This document shows, in pieces, positions 1-7,306 of a stretch of DNA of 64,000 bases. The DNA comes from Rhodobacteraceae bacterium HLUCCA12 (GTDB lineage Bacteria; Pseudomonadota; Alphaproteobacteria; Rhodobacterales; Rhodobacteraceae). Position 1 is the stretch's first letter. The number at the start of each line of letters is the position of its first letter. The notes under the pieces were generated by a model. The model ran no database searches and was not told where the DNA came from. It worked only from the letters and a program-made list of their open reading frames with translations. Location: the NCBI GenBank assembly GCA_001314715.1, contig LJSV01000009.1, forward strand, positions 40,252 to 104,251, read 5' to 3'. The position numbers and the translations under genes were made by a program.

Positions 1-2
1 CC

Positions 3-584
3 CGGCGCGCGTTTGCCCGCGAACGGCGCGTCCATCGCACCATGGCCGAACACGGCGCGCCGGTACCGCCGATCCTGGCGGAAGGTGAGAGCTTTCTTGT
101 GCTGCCCGATTGCGGCCCCTCGCTGGAAACCGTGCTGAAAACCGCCCCGCAAGCCGAACGTCTGCGCGCCTTTCAGGCGGCCGGGGCGACGCTGGCGGCC
201 CTTCACGCCAAGGGGCTGGTGCATGGCCGCCCCTTGCCGCGTGATTTGTGCTGGGATGGCCGCGAGATCGTGTTGCTGGATTTCGAAGGCGCATCGCGCA
301 CGCAGGCCAAGCCGCGCCGCATGGTGCTGGACCTGGTGCAGGCCATTCACGGCATTCACGCCCTGACTGCCTGCCATGCCGCCGAGGCGGACGCATTTTG
401 CCAAGGCTATCGCGCGGGTGATGACGCCCGGCTGTGGCAGGCCGCGCAGGACTGGGCCCGCCGCTGGCGATGGCTGGACCCGGTGACGCGGCCCCTGCAA
501 CGCTACGAAGCCCGTTTCAAGCCTGAACGCCGCTACAAGGAAGTGCTGGCAATTCCGCTGACGCTGAAACAACTGGGCGCCTGA
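3..584 (+). CDS. Kinase-like protein, 5' end cut by window edge
   Basis: The reading frame is open to the left edge, so the first ATG (42) is probably internal and the gene starts outside the window. The visible C-terminal part looks like the C-lobe of a small Bud32/RIO/LPS-kinase-type phosphotransferase. A catalytic-loop-like stretch reads HGRPLPRDL, followed about ten residues later by LLDFEGA, which resembles the metal-binding DFG/DFE segment. The usual catalytic-loop Asp directly after HG is not in its standard place, so the assignment is to the fold and not to a substrate. It ends 6 bp before the convergent caiD-like gene. Alternatives are a lipopolysaccharide heptose/Kdo kinase or a degenerate protein kinase; the N-lobe is needed to decide. 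Confidence 0.55.
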   Translation, partial: RRAFARERRVHRTMAEHGAPVPPILAEGESFLVLPDCGPSLETVLKTAPQAERLRAFQAAGATLAALHAKGLVHGRPLPRDLCWDGREIVLLDFEGASRTQAKPRRMVLDLVQAIHGIHALTACHAAEADAFCQGYRAGDDARLWQAAQDWARRWRWLDPVTRPLQRYEARFKPERRYKEVLAIPLTLKQLGA

Positions 585-590
585 ACGCGC

Positions 591-1388
591 TCAGCGTCCC
601 TTCCAGACGGGATCGCGCTTTTCGGCAAAGGCGCGGGCGCCCTCACGCTGATCCTCGCTGGCATAAAGTCGGTCGACGGTCGCGAACTGGCGCCGCGTGA
701 CGCGGTTCAGCGCGTCCTGAAAGCGCATGTCCTCGGCTTCGCGCACGATCTCCTTGATCGCGGCATAGACCAGGGGCGGGCCGCTTTCCAGCAGGCGCGC
801 CAGCTCCCAGGTCTTGGGCAGCAGATCCTGCGGGCTGGTGATCTGTTTCAACAGTCCCCAGTGCAGGGCCTCTTCAGCGTCGAACCAGCGCCCCGTCAAC
901 AACAGATCCATCGCGACGTGATAGGGGATGCGCTTGGGCAGCTTGATGCTGGCGGCATCGGCGACGGTGCCCGATCGGATTTCCGGCAGTGCGAAGCTGG
1001 CGTTGTCCGAGGCCAGGATCAGGTCGCAACTCAGCGCCAGTTCCAGCCCGCCGCCGCAGCAGATGCCGTTGACCGCGGCAATGACCGGCTTGTTGAGGCC
1101 CGGCAATTCCTGCAACCCGCCAAAGCCGCCGACACCGTAGTCGCCGTCGACGGCATCGCCCTCGGCGGCGGCCTTCAGATCCCAGCCGGGGCAAAAGAAT
1201 TTCTCGCCCTCGGCGCGCAGGATCGCCACGCGCAAGGTGTCGTCATCTCGAAAGTCTCGAAACACCTCGCCCATGATCCGGCTGGTCGTCAGGTCGATCG
1301 CATTGGCCTTGGGGCGGTCCAATGTGACCTCGACGATACCGCTCTCGCGGCGGGTTCTTACCGGTCCTTCGGTTCGCATCTGCATCAT
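591..1388 (-). CDS. caiD: Enoyl-CoA hydratase family, CaiD-like (carnitinyl-CoA dehydratase)
   Basis: This is a 265-aa crotonase-fold protein, a normal length for the family. The oxyanion-hole segments are FFCPGWDL (about residues 64-71) and NGICCGGGLELAL (108-120). Two glutamates, E116 and E136, are 20 residues apart, the same spacing as the catalytic pair of E. coli CaiD. The start at 1388 (ATGATG, preceded by GGAAGGAAG) overlaps the stop of the upstream ligase in an ATGA junction, which suggests translational coupling. A longer open frame upstream lies inside the ligase gene and was rejected. In context it would hydrate crotonobetainyl-CoA to carnitinyl-CoA. A general enoyl-CoA hydratase is possible, but the LPEIRSGTVADAA segment and the neighbours favour the carnitine role. 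Confidence 0.8.
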   Translation of the reverse strand: MMQMRTEGPVRTRRESGIVEVTLDRPKANAIDLTTSRIMGEVFRDFRDDDTLRVAILRAEGEKFFCPGWDLKAAAEGDAVDGDYGVGGFGGLQELPGLNKPVIAAVNGICCGGGLELALSCDLILASDNASFALPEIRSGTVADAASIKLPKRIPYHVAMDLLLTGRWFDAEEALHWGLLKQITSPQDLLPKTWELARLLESGPPLVYAAIKEIVREAEDMRFQDALNRVTRRQFATVDRLYASEDQREGARAFAEKRDPVWKGR

Positions 1389-3385
1389 GGCTCTTCCTTC
1401 CAGATTACTGCGTCCACTGCCACGGCGCCGCTTTCGCGCACCATCAGGGGATTGATTTCGATCTCTTCCAGCATGCAATCGTCTTGCAGCATCGCCTGCA
1501 AGCCCATCGCGACCTGCACGGCCGCGGCCGCATCCGCCCGCGCCCGGCCCCGGTAGCCATCCAGCAGCGGCCAAAGCCGCAGGCCCCGCAAGGCCTGCAT
1601 CACCTCTTGCGCCGTGACCGGCAGAACCAGCGTGGCGGTATCGTTCAGCAACTCGGCCGTCACGCCGCCGAACCCCAGCGTCAGCGTGGCGCCGTAGACC
1701 GGGTCACGCCGCGCACCGACCAAAAGCTCGGCCACCGCGCCGGTGACCATTTCCTCGGCCAGGTAGCCGGTTGCGCCGGGTATCTCGTCCTGGCCCTCCA
1801 GTGACGACAGGTTCAGCCGTACCGCGCCGGCCTCGGTTTTGTGGGCAAAGCCCAGACCCTTGAGGGCAAGGGGCGGCGTCAAAACGCCCACCATGGGTCG
1901 CAAGGCGCCCAGCGTGGCGGCATGAACGCCCCGCGGCACCGCGATGCCGGCCTTTGCCAAACGCGCCTTTGCTTCTGGCTCGGCCAACAGGCGGAGCGCG
2001 TGATGCGGGGCGGTCGGTGACCAGGGACGCCAGCCGGCCCGGCCCGGCGCGGCCTGCGCCGCCCGGATCGCGCCCAGGGCGGTTTCAAGCCCCATCAAGG
2101 GCGCGATACCGCGATCCATCAGGGCGATGGCGCGATCCTCGCCGAAATTCTCAGGCATCGAAGCCACCGGAAACGCCGGTATTCCCGTGTCCCGGGCCGC
2201 GGCCTCGATCGCATCAAGAGCGGGTTCGAAACTGGAGGGATCGCAACGATCCGGGCGCGGCGGATCGATGAGAAAGATACCCGCGTCATAGCCACGCAAC
2301 ATGGTGGCAAAGACCGATGCGGTGCGGGGGCCATCGCCCCAGATGAAGGTGTGATAATCCAGCGGATTGGCGATGCTGACCAGCGGGCCCAGCAGGTCGG
2401 ACAGACCGGCGCGCTGGGCGTCGTCGGGTGCCGGCAAGGACAGGCCGAAGGGCGCGGCCAGATCGGCGACCAACCCCGCCTCGCCCCCCGAACACGACAG
2501 TGAACACAGGCGCTGGCCCAGACCCGGCCCGTGCTGATGCACGATCTTGAGCGTCTCCAGCAGTTCGGCCGGCGTGTCCACCTCCGCCACGCCGGCCTGT
2601 CGCAGATAGGCCGAACTTGCCGCCCGGCCGCCCGCCAGCGACGCGGTATGCGAGGCGGCGGCACCGCGCGACGCCTCGGTCTTGCCGGACTTGAGGGCGA
2701 CAATGCCCTTGCCGGCGGCGCGTGCCGCTTCCGCCAATGTCGCGAACTCGGCCGCGTCGGTCAGGCCCTCGATGTAAAGCCCCAGTGCGGTGACGCGCGC
2801 ATCCGCCAAAAGCGCCGCGCAAAGATCGGTCAATCCGATCTGTGCGGCGTTGCCCAGGCAGGCGACATAGGCCACCGGCAGGCCCCGCGCCTGCATCGTC
2901 AGGTTGATGACGATGTTCGAGGACTGGCTGATCAGCGCGACCCCGCGCTCAACCCGGCGCCCGCCATGCTGATCGGGCCACAACAGCGCGCCGTCCAGAT
3001 AGTTGATCACGCCATAGCAATTTGGCCCAAGGATCGGCATCGCCCCGGCCGCGGCAACCAGACGGTCTTGCAATCTGTCGTCGCCGGTCTCGCGCCAGCC
3101 CGATGCAAAACAGACCGCCCCCCCCGCGCCCATCGCCGCCAGTTCGGCGACGACGTCGATGGTGGCATGGCGGTTGACACCGATGAAGGTGGCATCGGGC
3201 GGCGCAGGCAGTTCGGCGAGCGCGCGAAAGCACGGTAGTCCCGCAATTTCGGATCGCGTCGGATGGACTGGATAGACCCGCCCGCCATACCCCATCCTTT
3301 GGCATTGCTCGACGACATTCGCCGCCCAGCCAGAGCCCAGCACGGCCACCGAACGCGGGCGCAACAGGCGTGAGAGATCCCTCAT
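1385..3385 (-). CDS. ADP-forming acyl-CoA ligase (acetate-CoA ligase family), probable betaine-CoA ligase
   Basis: A 666-aa single-chain NDP-forming acyl-CoA synthetase. The N-terminal CoA-binding Rossmann domain starts around VAVLGSGWAANVV. Two succinyl-CoA-ligase-like domains follow, with the phospho-histidine motif SHTASLAG near residue 246. The C-terminal ATP-grasp half has LKGLGFAHKTEAGAV and ends in EEIEINPLMV. I chose ATG 3385 over an in-frame TTG six bases upstream. It would activate a carboxylate with ATP and CoA. Flanked by an acyl-CoA dehydrogenase and a CaiD-like hydratase in a carnitine cluster, the likely substrate is gamma-butyrobetaine, crotonobetaine or carnitine; this is inference. 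The classical CaiC is AMP-forming, so the ADP-forming type here is a non-orthologous solution. Confidence 0.75.
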   Translation of the reverse strand: MRDLSRLLRPRSVAVLGSGWAANVVEQCQRMGYGGRVYPVHPTRSEIAGLPCFRALAELPAPPDATFIGVNRHATIDVVAELAAMGAGGAVCFASGWRETGDDRLQDRLVAAAGAMPILGPNCYGVINYLDGALLWPDQHGGRRVERGVALISQSSNIVINLTMQARGLPVAYVACLGNAAQIGLTDLCAALLADARVTALGLYIEGLTDAAEFATLAEAARAAGKGIVALKSGKTEASRGAAASHTASLAGGRAASSAYLRQAGVAEVDTPAELLETLKIVHQHGPGLGQRLCSLSCSGGEAGLVADLAAPFGLSLPAPDDAQRAGLSDLLGPLVSIANPLDYHTFIWGDGPRTASVFATMLRGYDAGIFLIDPPRPDRCDPSSFEPALDAIEAAARDTGIPAFPVASMPENFGEDRAIALMDRGIAPLMGLETALGAIRAAQAAPGRAGWRPWSPTAPHHALRLLAEPEAKARLAKAGIAVPRGVHAATLGALRPMVGVLTPPLALKGLGFAHKTEAGAVRLNLSSLEGQDEIPGATGYLAEEMVTGAVAELLVGARRDPVYGATLTLGFGGVTAELLNDTATLVLPVTAQEVMQALRGLRLWPLLDGYRGRARADAAAAVQVAMGLQAMLQDDCMLEEIEINPLMVRESGAVAVDAVIWKEEP

Positions 3386-3410
3386 GGCCAAGCCCTGCGC
3401 AAGGGGGTGG

Positions 3411-3490
3411 CGGGGCAGGGGGGCTGTCTGCCCCCCTCTTGCGCTGCGCGCAATTCACCCCCCGAGGATATTTTCAGACAGAAAATGAAA
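3411..3490 (+). repeat. Dispersed intergenic repeat, copy 1
   Basis: The element has three parts: a GC stem-loop around GGGGGGCTGTCTGCCCCCC, a linker ending in AATTCACCCCCC, and an AT-richer tail containing GATATTTTCAGACAG. Related arrangements recur near 3612, 16658, 38106, 42883, 44847 and 58986. Its tail is the left arm of the long inverted repeat described separately. It lies just upstream of the ligase start, inside the carnitine gene block. Confidence 0.7.
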
Positions 3491-3642
3491 GCACCCCGCC
3501 CCATGAAGGACGAGGTGCCATTTCCTGTCACGGTCATTGGCATCCCTGCCTGTACCGTGCTGACAGAATTACCGATTCGTGTTGACGATTGGTTAATGAG
3601 GGAGGTCATTTTTTCATTTTCTGTCTGAAAATATCCTCGGGG
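3460..3642. repeat. MITE/REPIN-like element with 31-bp perfect inverted arms
   Basis: Positions 3460-3490 and 3612-3642 are perfect reverse complements over 31 bp, starting CCCCGAGGATATTTTC on the left. They enclose a 121-bp core (3491-3611) that has a lower GC content than the flanking genes and no convincing ORF. The core contains a small stem GCACC/GGTGC at its left end. The arrangement resembles a REPIN or miniature inverted-repeat element. No transposase or obvious target-site duplication was identified. Confidence 0.75.
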
Positions 3643-3703
3643 TTTCCAAAGGGGCCAGATGGCCCCTTTGGCGAGGGGGTTCGGGGGGCGAGGAGCCCCC
3701 CGA
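3612..3703 (-). repeat. Inverted repeat copy 2 plus two consecutive GC-rich hairpins
   Basis: After the right arm (3612-3642) come two perfect palindromes. One is AAAGGGGCCA/TGGCCCCTTT (3648-3669). The other is TCGGGGGGC/GCCCCCCGA with a five-base loop (3681-3703). The second begins 3 bp after the stop codon of the acyl-CoA dehydrogenase on the minus strand. There is no U-run, so a classical intrinsic terminator is not shown, but the structures could attenuate transcription or protect mRNA ends. Confidence 0.6.
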
Positions 3704-3706
3704 GAC

Positions 3707-4870
3707 CTATCCGCCCAGGGGTCTGAGCAGGGCGCGCGATATGATGTGGCGCTGAATCTCGGACGTGCCTTCCCAGATTCGCTCGACCCGCGCGTCGCGC
3801 CAGATCCGTTCGAGGGGCAATTCGTCCATCAGCCCCATGCCGCCGTGGATCTGGATCGCTTCGTCGGCGATCATGGCCAGCGCCTCGGTGGCCTTGAGCT
3901 TGGCCATCGCCATGTCGGAATCGCTGACGGTTCCCTGGTCGAATTTCCAGCCTGCTTCCCAGGTCAGAAGTTCAGCGGCCTTCAGCTCCGTCGCCATGTC
4001 GGCAAGCTTGAACCCGATCCCCTGGAATTTGCCGATCTGCTGTCCGAACTGGCGGCGTTCGGCTGCGTGGATCAGGGCATGCCCCAAGGCGCGATCGGCG
4101 CGGCCCAGGCTGGTCGCGGCCACCTGCAGCCGGGTTGCGCCCAGCCATTCATTGGCGACATCGAACCCCTTGTGAACCGCGCCCAGGACATTCTCGGCAG
4201 GCACGCGGCAATCGTCGAACTCCAGGATCGCATTGGTGTATCCGCGATGGCTGACGTTGCGATAGCCCTCGCGCACGTGAAAGCCGGGCGTACCCTTGTC
4301 GACGAAGAAGGCGGTGATCTTTTTCTTCTTTCCGCGCGGTGTGTCCTCTTCGCCTGTTGCCATGAAGACGATGGCGAAGCCCGCGATATCGGCATGGCTG
4401 ATGAAATGCTTGGTCCCGTTGAGCACCCAGTCGCCGCCGTCCTGGCGGGCGCTGGCCTGCATGCCGCGCAGATCGGATCCCGCCCCCGGTTCGGTCATGG
4501 CCAGGCAATCCCAGGTCTCGCCCCGAAGGCAGGGTTCGAGGTATTTCTGGCGCTGCTCGGCCGTTCCGGCCAGCAGGATGTTCGACGGGCGGGCGACGCA
4601 GGTCCAGTGTAACGCGTAATTCGCCCGGCCCAGTTCGCGCTCATAGAGGAGCCAGCTCAGCGTATCGAGGCCCGCACCCCCGACCTCTTCGGGCATGTTG
4701 GCGGCATAGAGGCCGGCCTCCATGGCCTTCTTTTGCAACTCGCGGACCAGCTCCATCGGCAGATGGCCCGTGCGCTCGACCAACGCCTCGTGCGGATAGA
4801 GCTCGGCCTCGACAAAGGCGCGGGTCGTGTCCACGATCATGCGTTGTTCATCGGTCAGGGCGAAATGCAT
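3707..4870 (-). CDS. Acyl-CoA dehydrogenase (probable gamma-butyrobetainyl-CoA dehydrogenase)
   Basis: A 387-aa FAD-dependent acyl-CoA dehydrogenase of normal family length. Visible hallmarks are the flavin-binding segment CLAMTEPGAGSDL, the beta-domain stretch DWVLNGTKHFISHAD, and the C-terminal RIWEGTSEIQR with the candidate catalytic base E367. The start codon overlaps the stop of the upstream dehydrogenase-thioesterase gene by one base (TGATG). In this cluster the natural reaction would be oxidation of gamma-butyrobetainyl-CoA to crotonobetainyl-CoA, passing electrons to ETF; that substrate is inferred from neighbours only. It could instead act on another short-chain acyl-CoA. Confidence 0.8.
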   Translation of the reverse strand: MHFALTDEQRMIVDTTRAFVEAELYPHEALVERTGHLPMELVRELQKKAMEAGLYAANMPEEVGGAGLDTLSWLLYERELGRANYALHWTCVARPSNILLAGTAEQRQKYLEPCLRGETWDCLAMTEPGAGSDLRGMQASARQDGGDWVLNGTKHFISHADIAGFAIVFMATGEEDTPRGKKKKITAFFVDKGTPGFHVREGYRNVSHRGYTNAILEFDDCRVPAENVLGAVHKGFDVANEWLGATRLQVAATSLGRADRALGHALIHAAERRQFGQQIGKFQGIGFKLADMATELKAAELLTWEAGWKFDQGTVSDSDMAMAKLKATEALAMIADEAIQIHGGMGLMDELPLERIWRDARVERIWEGTSEIQRHIISRALLRPLGG

Positions 4871-6330
4871 CAGGCTCTCCCTTGTCCGACATGGCGGCCC
4901 GCCGCGGATGGGCGCGGCAGGGTGGCCTGCGCCTCGCGGATTGCGAACAGCCGCTCCTGGACCTCGGGCGCGGCGGGGCAGGCGCGCCCGGCTTTCATGT
5001 CAACATGCAGCAGCATCTGTTCCAGTGTGGCCACGGCTTCGCCCTCCGTGCCGATGCGGATGAAAAGGTGCAGGCGTTTTTCGTCGGCGGCCAGAACCTG
5101 AACAGAACCGGTCAACCGGTCGCCCAGCCGGGCCTCGCCCAGATGCATGATATGCGTCTCGGCGGTGTAATAGCTGTGCCCGGCCGCGACATAGTCGAGG
5201 CCGGCGCCGATGTGACGCAAGAACGCATCCGTGGTTTCCGAGGCCGCGAACAGATAGCGGCTTTCGGTCATGTGGCCGTTGTAGTCGATCCAGCCGGGCA
5301 GCACCTGCATCTGCGCCAGCGTCATCGGCGCCTGGGAAACCGCCGGCGGGGCCGACGCTGCGGCAGCCGTTGCGCGGGCGGCGTCATGGGCGTTGAGCAC
5401 CCGGCCCGCCCCCCAGTTGCGCTCCTTGAGCGCGCGCAGGAATCCCACCAGGTTCGAATCGCGTATGCGTTCGAGGTCGCGAATGCTGTGCTGGCCGGAT
5501 TGCGCGTCGGATTGTCCCGCGATCAGATCGACCAGCGCGTCGTTGAACTCGGGCACGTCTGTCAGCCGCGTCCAGGGCCAGCTCAGGCACGGGCCGAACT
5601 GGGCCATGAAGTGTTTCATGCCTGCCTCGCCCCCGGCGATCCGGTAGGTCTCGAACAATCCCATCTGCCCCCAGCGCAAGCCGAAGCCCATGCGAATGGC
5701 CTCGTCGATCTCTTCGGTGGTGGCGACCCCGTCCTTGACCAGCCAGAGCGCCTCGCGCCAGACGGCCTCTAGGAATCGGTCGGCGATATGGGCGTCGATT
5801 TCCTTGCGCACATGGAGCGGGAACATTCCAAGCTCGGTGAGGATTTCCTTTGCTCTGTCAATGATCTGCGGGTCGTTCCTGTGGCTTGGGACCACCTCGA
5901 CCAGAGGCAGCAGATAGACCGGGTTGAACGGATGCGCGACGAAGATCGACGCCGGGTTCACGGCGCCCTCCTGCAGTTGCGAGGGTTTGTAGCCCGAGGT
6001 GGACGAGCCGATCGGCACTTGTGGTGCGGCCTCCTGGATCGCGGCATAGACGCGATGTTTCAGTGCCAGGTTCTCGGAGACAGATTCCTGCACATAATCA
6101 GCGTCTTGAGCGGATTCCTCAAGGGATTGAGAAAATGTCAGGCATCCAATGTCTGGCATTGGGGTATCGGAAATCGCGGGCAAGGAGGCCTGGGCATTGG
6201 CCCGAACCTCGTTGATCTTGCGCGGTGTGTCGGGGTCGGGGTCGAAGACCGCGACATCCCAGCCGTTGAGCAGAAAGCGCGCGGCCCAGCCGCCCCCGAT
6301 GACGCCGCCGCCAATGATCGCGGCCTTCAT
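4870..6330 (-). CDS. lcdH: L-carnitine 3-dehydrogenase fused to betainyl-CoA thioesterase
   Basis: A 486-aa two-domain protein. Residues 1-315 are a 3-hydroxyacyl-CoA-dehydrogenase-like module with the NAD-binding loop GGGVIGGGWAARF (7-19) and the SSTSGYKPSQ and VAHPFNPVYLLPLVEVV segments (H133). After an Ala/Ser/Pro linker (about 316-336), residues 337-470 form a hot-dog 4HBT thioesterase with DYNGHMTESRY (D349 is the likely catalytic acid). The fusion is known from rhizobial and rhodobacterial carnitine pathways. The first domain oxidises carnitine to 3-dehydrocarnitine, and the second hydrolyses betainyl-CoA to glycine betaine. It has a 4-bp ATGA overlap with the BKACE gene upstream, whose product supplies the thioesterase substrate. 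Confidence 0.88.
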   Translation of the reverse strand: MKAAIIGGGVIGGGWAARFLLNGWDVAVFDPDPDTPRKINEVRANAQASLPAISDTPMPDIGCLTFSQSLEESAQDADYVQESVSENLALKHRVYAAIQEAAPQVPIGSSTSGYKPSQLQEGAVNPASIFVAHPFNPVYLLPLVEVVPSHRNDPQIIDRAKEILTELGMFPLHVRKEIDAHIADRFLEAVWREALWLVKDGVATTEEIDEAIRMGFGLRWGQMGLFETYRIAGGEAGMKHFMAQFGPCLSWPWTRLTDVPEFNDALVDLIAGQSDAQSGQHSIRDLERIRDSNLVGFLRALKERNWGAGRVLNAHDAARATAAAASAPPAVSQAPMTLAQMQVLPGWIDYNGHMTESRYLFAASETTDAFLRHIGAGLDYVAAGHSYYTAETHIMHLGEARLGDRLTGSVQVLAADEKRLHLFIRIGTEGEAVATLEQMLLHVDMKAGRACPAAPEVQERLFAIREAQATLPRPSAAGRHVGQGRA

Positions 6331-7235
6331 TGCGGCGCCCTTTTTTGCAGGTGCAGGCGTTCGCGCACGGCATCGGGGCCGATGATGCGCGCGCCCATAT
6401 TCTCGACGATGGTGGCCGCGCGTTCGACCAGCTGGGCATTCGTGGCGAGGACGCCTTTGTCCAGAAAGAGATTGTCTTCAAGCCCGACGCGGACATTGCC
6501 GCCGCCCAGAACCGACGCCGCCACATAGGGCATCTGGTTGCGGCCCAGGCTGAAGGCTGACCAGTGCCAGCCCTGAGGCACGTTTTTCACCATCGCCATG
6601 TAGGTGTTGAGATCGTCGGGCGCGCCCCAGGGCACGCCCATGCACAGCTGCACCAGCACCGGTTCGGGAATGATCCCTTCGCTGACCAGTTGCCGCGCGA
6701 ACCACAGATGGCCGGTGTCGAAGGCCTCGATTTCAATTCGCACGCCGGCCTCGGTCATGCGTCCGGCCATGTCACGCAACATCCCCGGCGTATTGACCAT
6801 GACGTAATCCGCCTCGGCGAAGTTCATCGTGCCGCAATCGAGGGTGCAGATTTCGGGCCGGCATTCGACGATGTGGCGCACGCGCTCGGTCGCGCCGGCC
6901 ATATCCGCTTGTTGCGACATGCGGTTCATCGCCTCGGTTCCGTCGAACATCAGGTCGCCCCCCATGCCCGCGGTCAGGTTCAGAACGACATCGACATCGG
7001 CATCGCGAATGCGCTCGGTCACCTCACGATAAAGCGCCGGGTCGCGCGCCGGCACGCCGGTTTCGGGATCGCGGACATGGCAATGCACGACCGCAGCACC
7101 GGCCTTGGCGGCGTCGATGGCGGACTTGGCGATCGCTTCGGGCGAGCGGGGCACATGCGGGGACCGATCCTGCGTTCCGCCCGATCCGGTCACGGCACAT
7201 GTGATGAAAACGTCGCGGTTCATGGTCAGTGGCAT
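6327..7235 (-). CDS. BKACE family 3-keto acid cleavage enzyme (3-dehydrocarnitine:acetyl-CoA trimethylamine acetyltransferase type)
   Basis: A 302-aa TIM-barrel protein of the beta-keto acid cleavage enzyme (Kce/DUF849) family. The zinc-binding pair is in VVHCHVRDPETG (H51, H53), and the conserved RVGLEDNLFLDKG near the C-terminus carries the third ligand Glu. Three in-frame ATGs lie at 7241, 7238 and 7235. The GGGAG Shine-Dalgarno spacing favours 7235. In carnitine degradation this family condenses 3-dehydrocarnitine with acetyl-CoA, giving betainyl-CoA and acetoacetate, which fits the fused dehydrogenase-thioesterase directly downstream. It is the first gene of the minus-strand block and faces the regulator gene across 71 bp. 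Confidence 0.85.
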   Translation of the reverse strand: MPLTMNRDVFITCAVTGSGGTQDRSPHVPRSPEAIAKSAIDAAKAGAAVVHCHVRDPETGVPARDPALYREVTERIRDADVDVVLNLTAGMGGDLMFDGTEAMNRMSQQADMAGATERVRHIVECRPEICTLDCGTMNFAEADYVMVNTPGMLRDMAGRMTEAGVRIEIEAFDTGHLWFARQLVSEGIIPEPVLVQLCMGVPWGAPDDLNTYMAMVKNVPQGWHWSAFSLGRNQMPYVAASVLGGGNVRVGLEDNLFLDKGVLATNAQLVERAATIVENMGARIIGPDAVRERLHLQKRAPQ

Positions 7236-7306
7236 CATCATCTCCCTTGGTTGCGCGCAGCCTAAGCCGACTTGCGCACCACTACTTGTCGATATACGCA
7301 ATCATC
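7236..7306. promoter_or_regulatory. Divergent control region of the carnitine block with direct repeats
   Basis: This 71-bp gap separates the BKACE gene (minus) from the AraC-family regulator gene (plus). It contains TTGCGC at 7251-7256 and again at 7272-7277, a 21-bp period or two helical turns. A related inverted ACGCAA lies at 7296-7301. Such spacing is typical of AraC/GlxA-family half-sites, so these are candidate binding sites for the adjacent regulator. No clean -35/-10 pair was identified. Confidence 0.45.

Noticed and set aside
3382..3609. 75-codon minus-strand ORF within the inverted-repeat element
   Set aside because: No ribosome-binding site, it crosses the repeat arm and the GC hairpin, and its composition is not gene-like.
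3571..3610. TTGACG in the core of the inverted-repeat element as a plus-strand promoter
   Set aside because: No suitable -10 at normal spacing and no gene in that direction.
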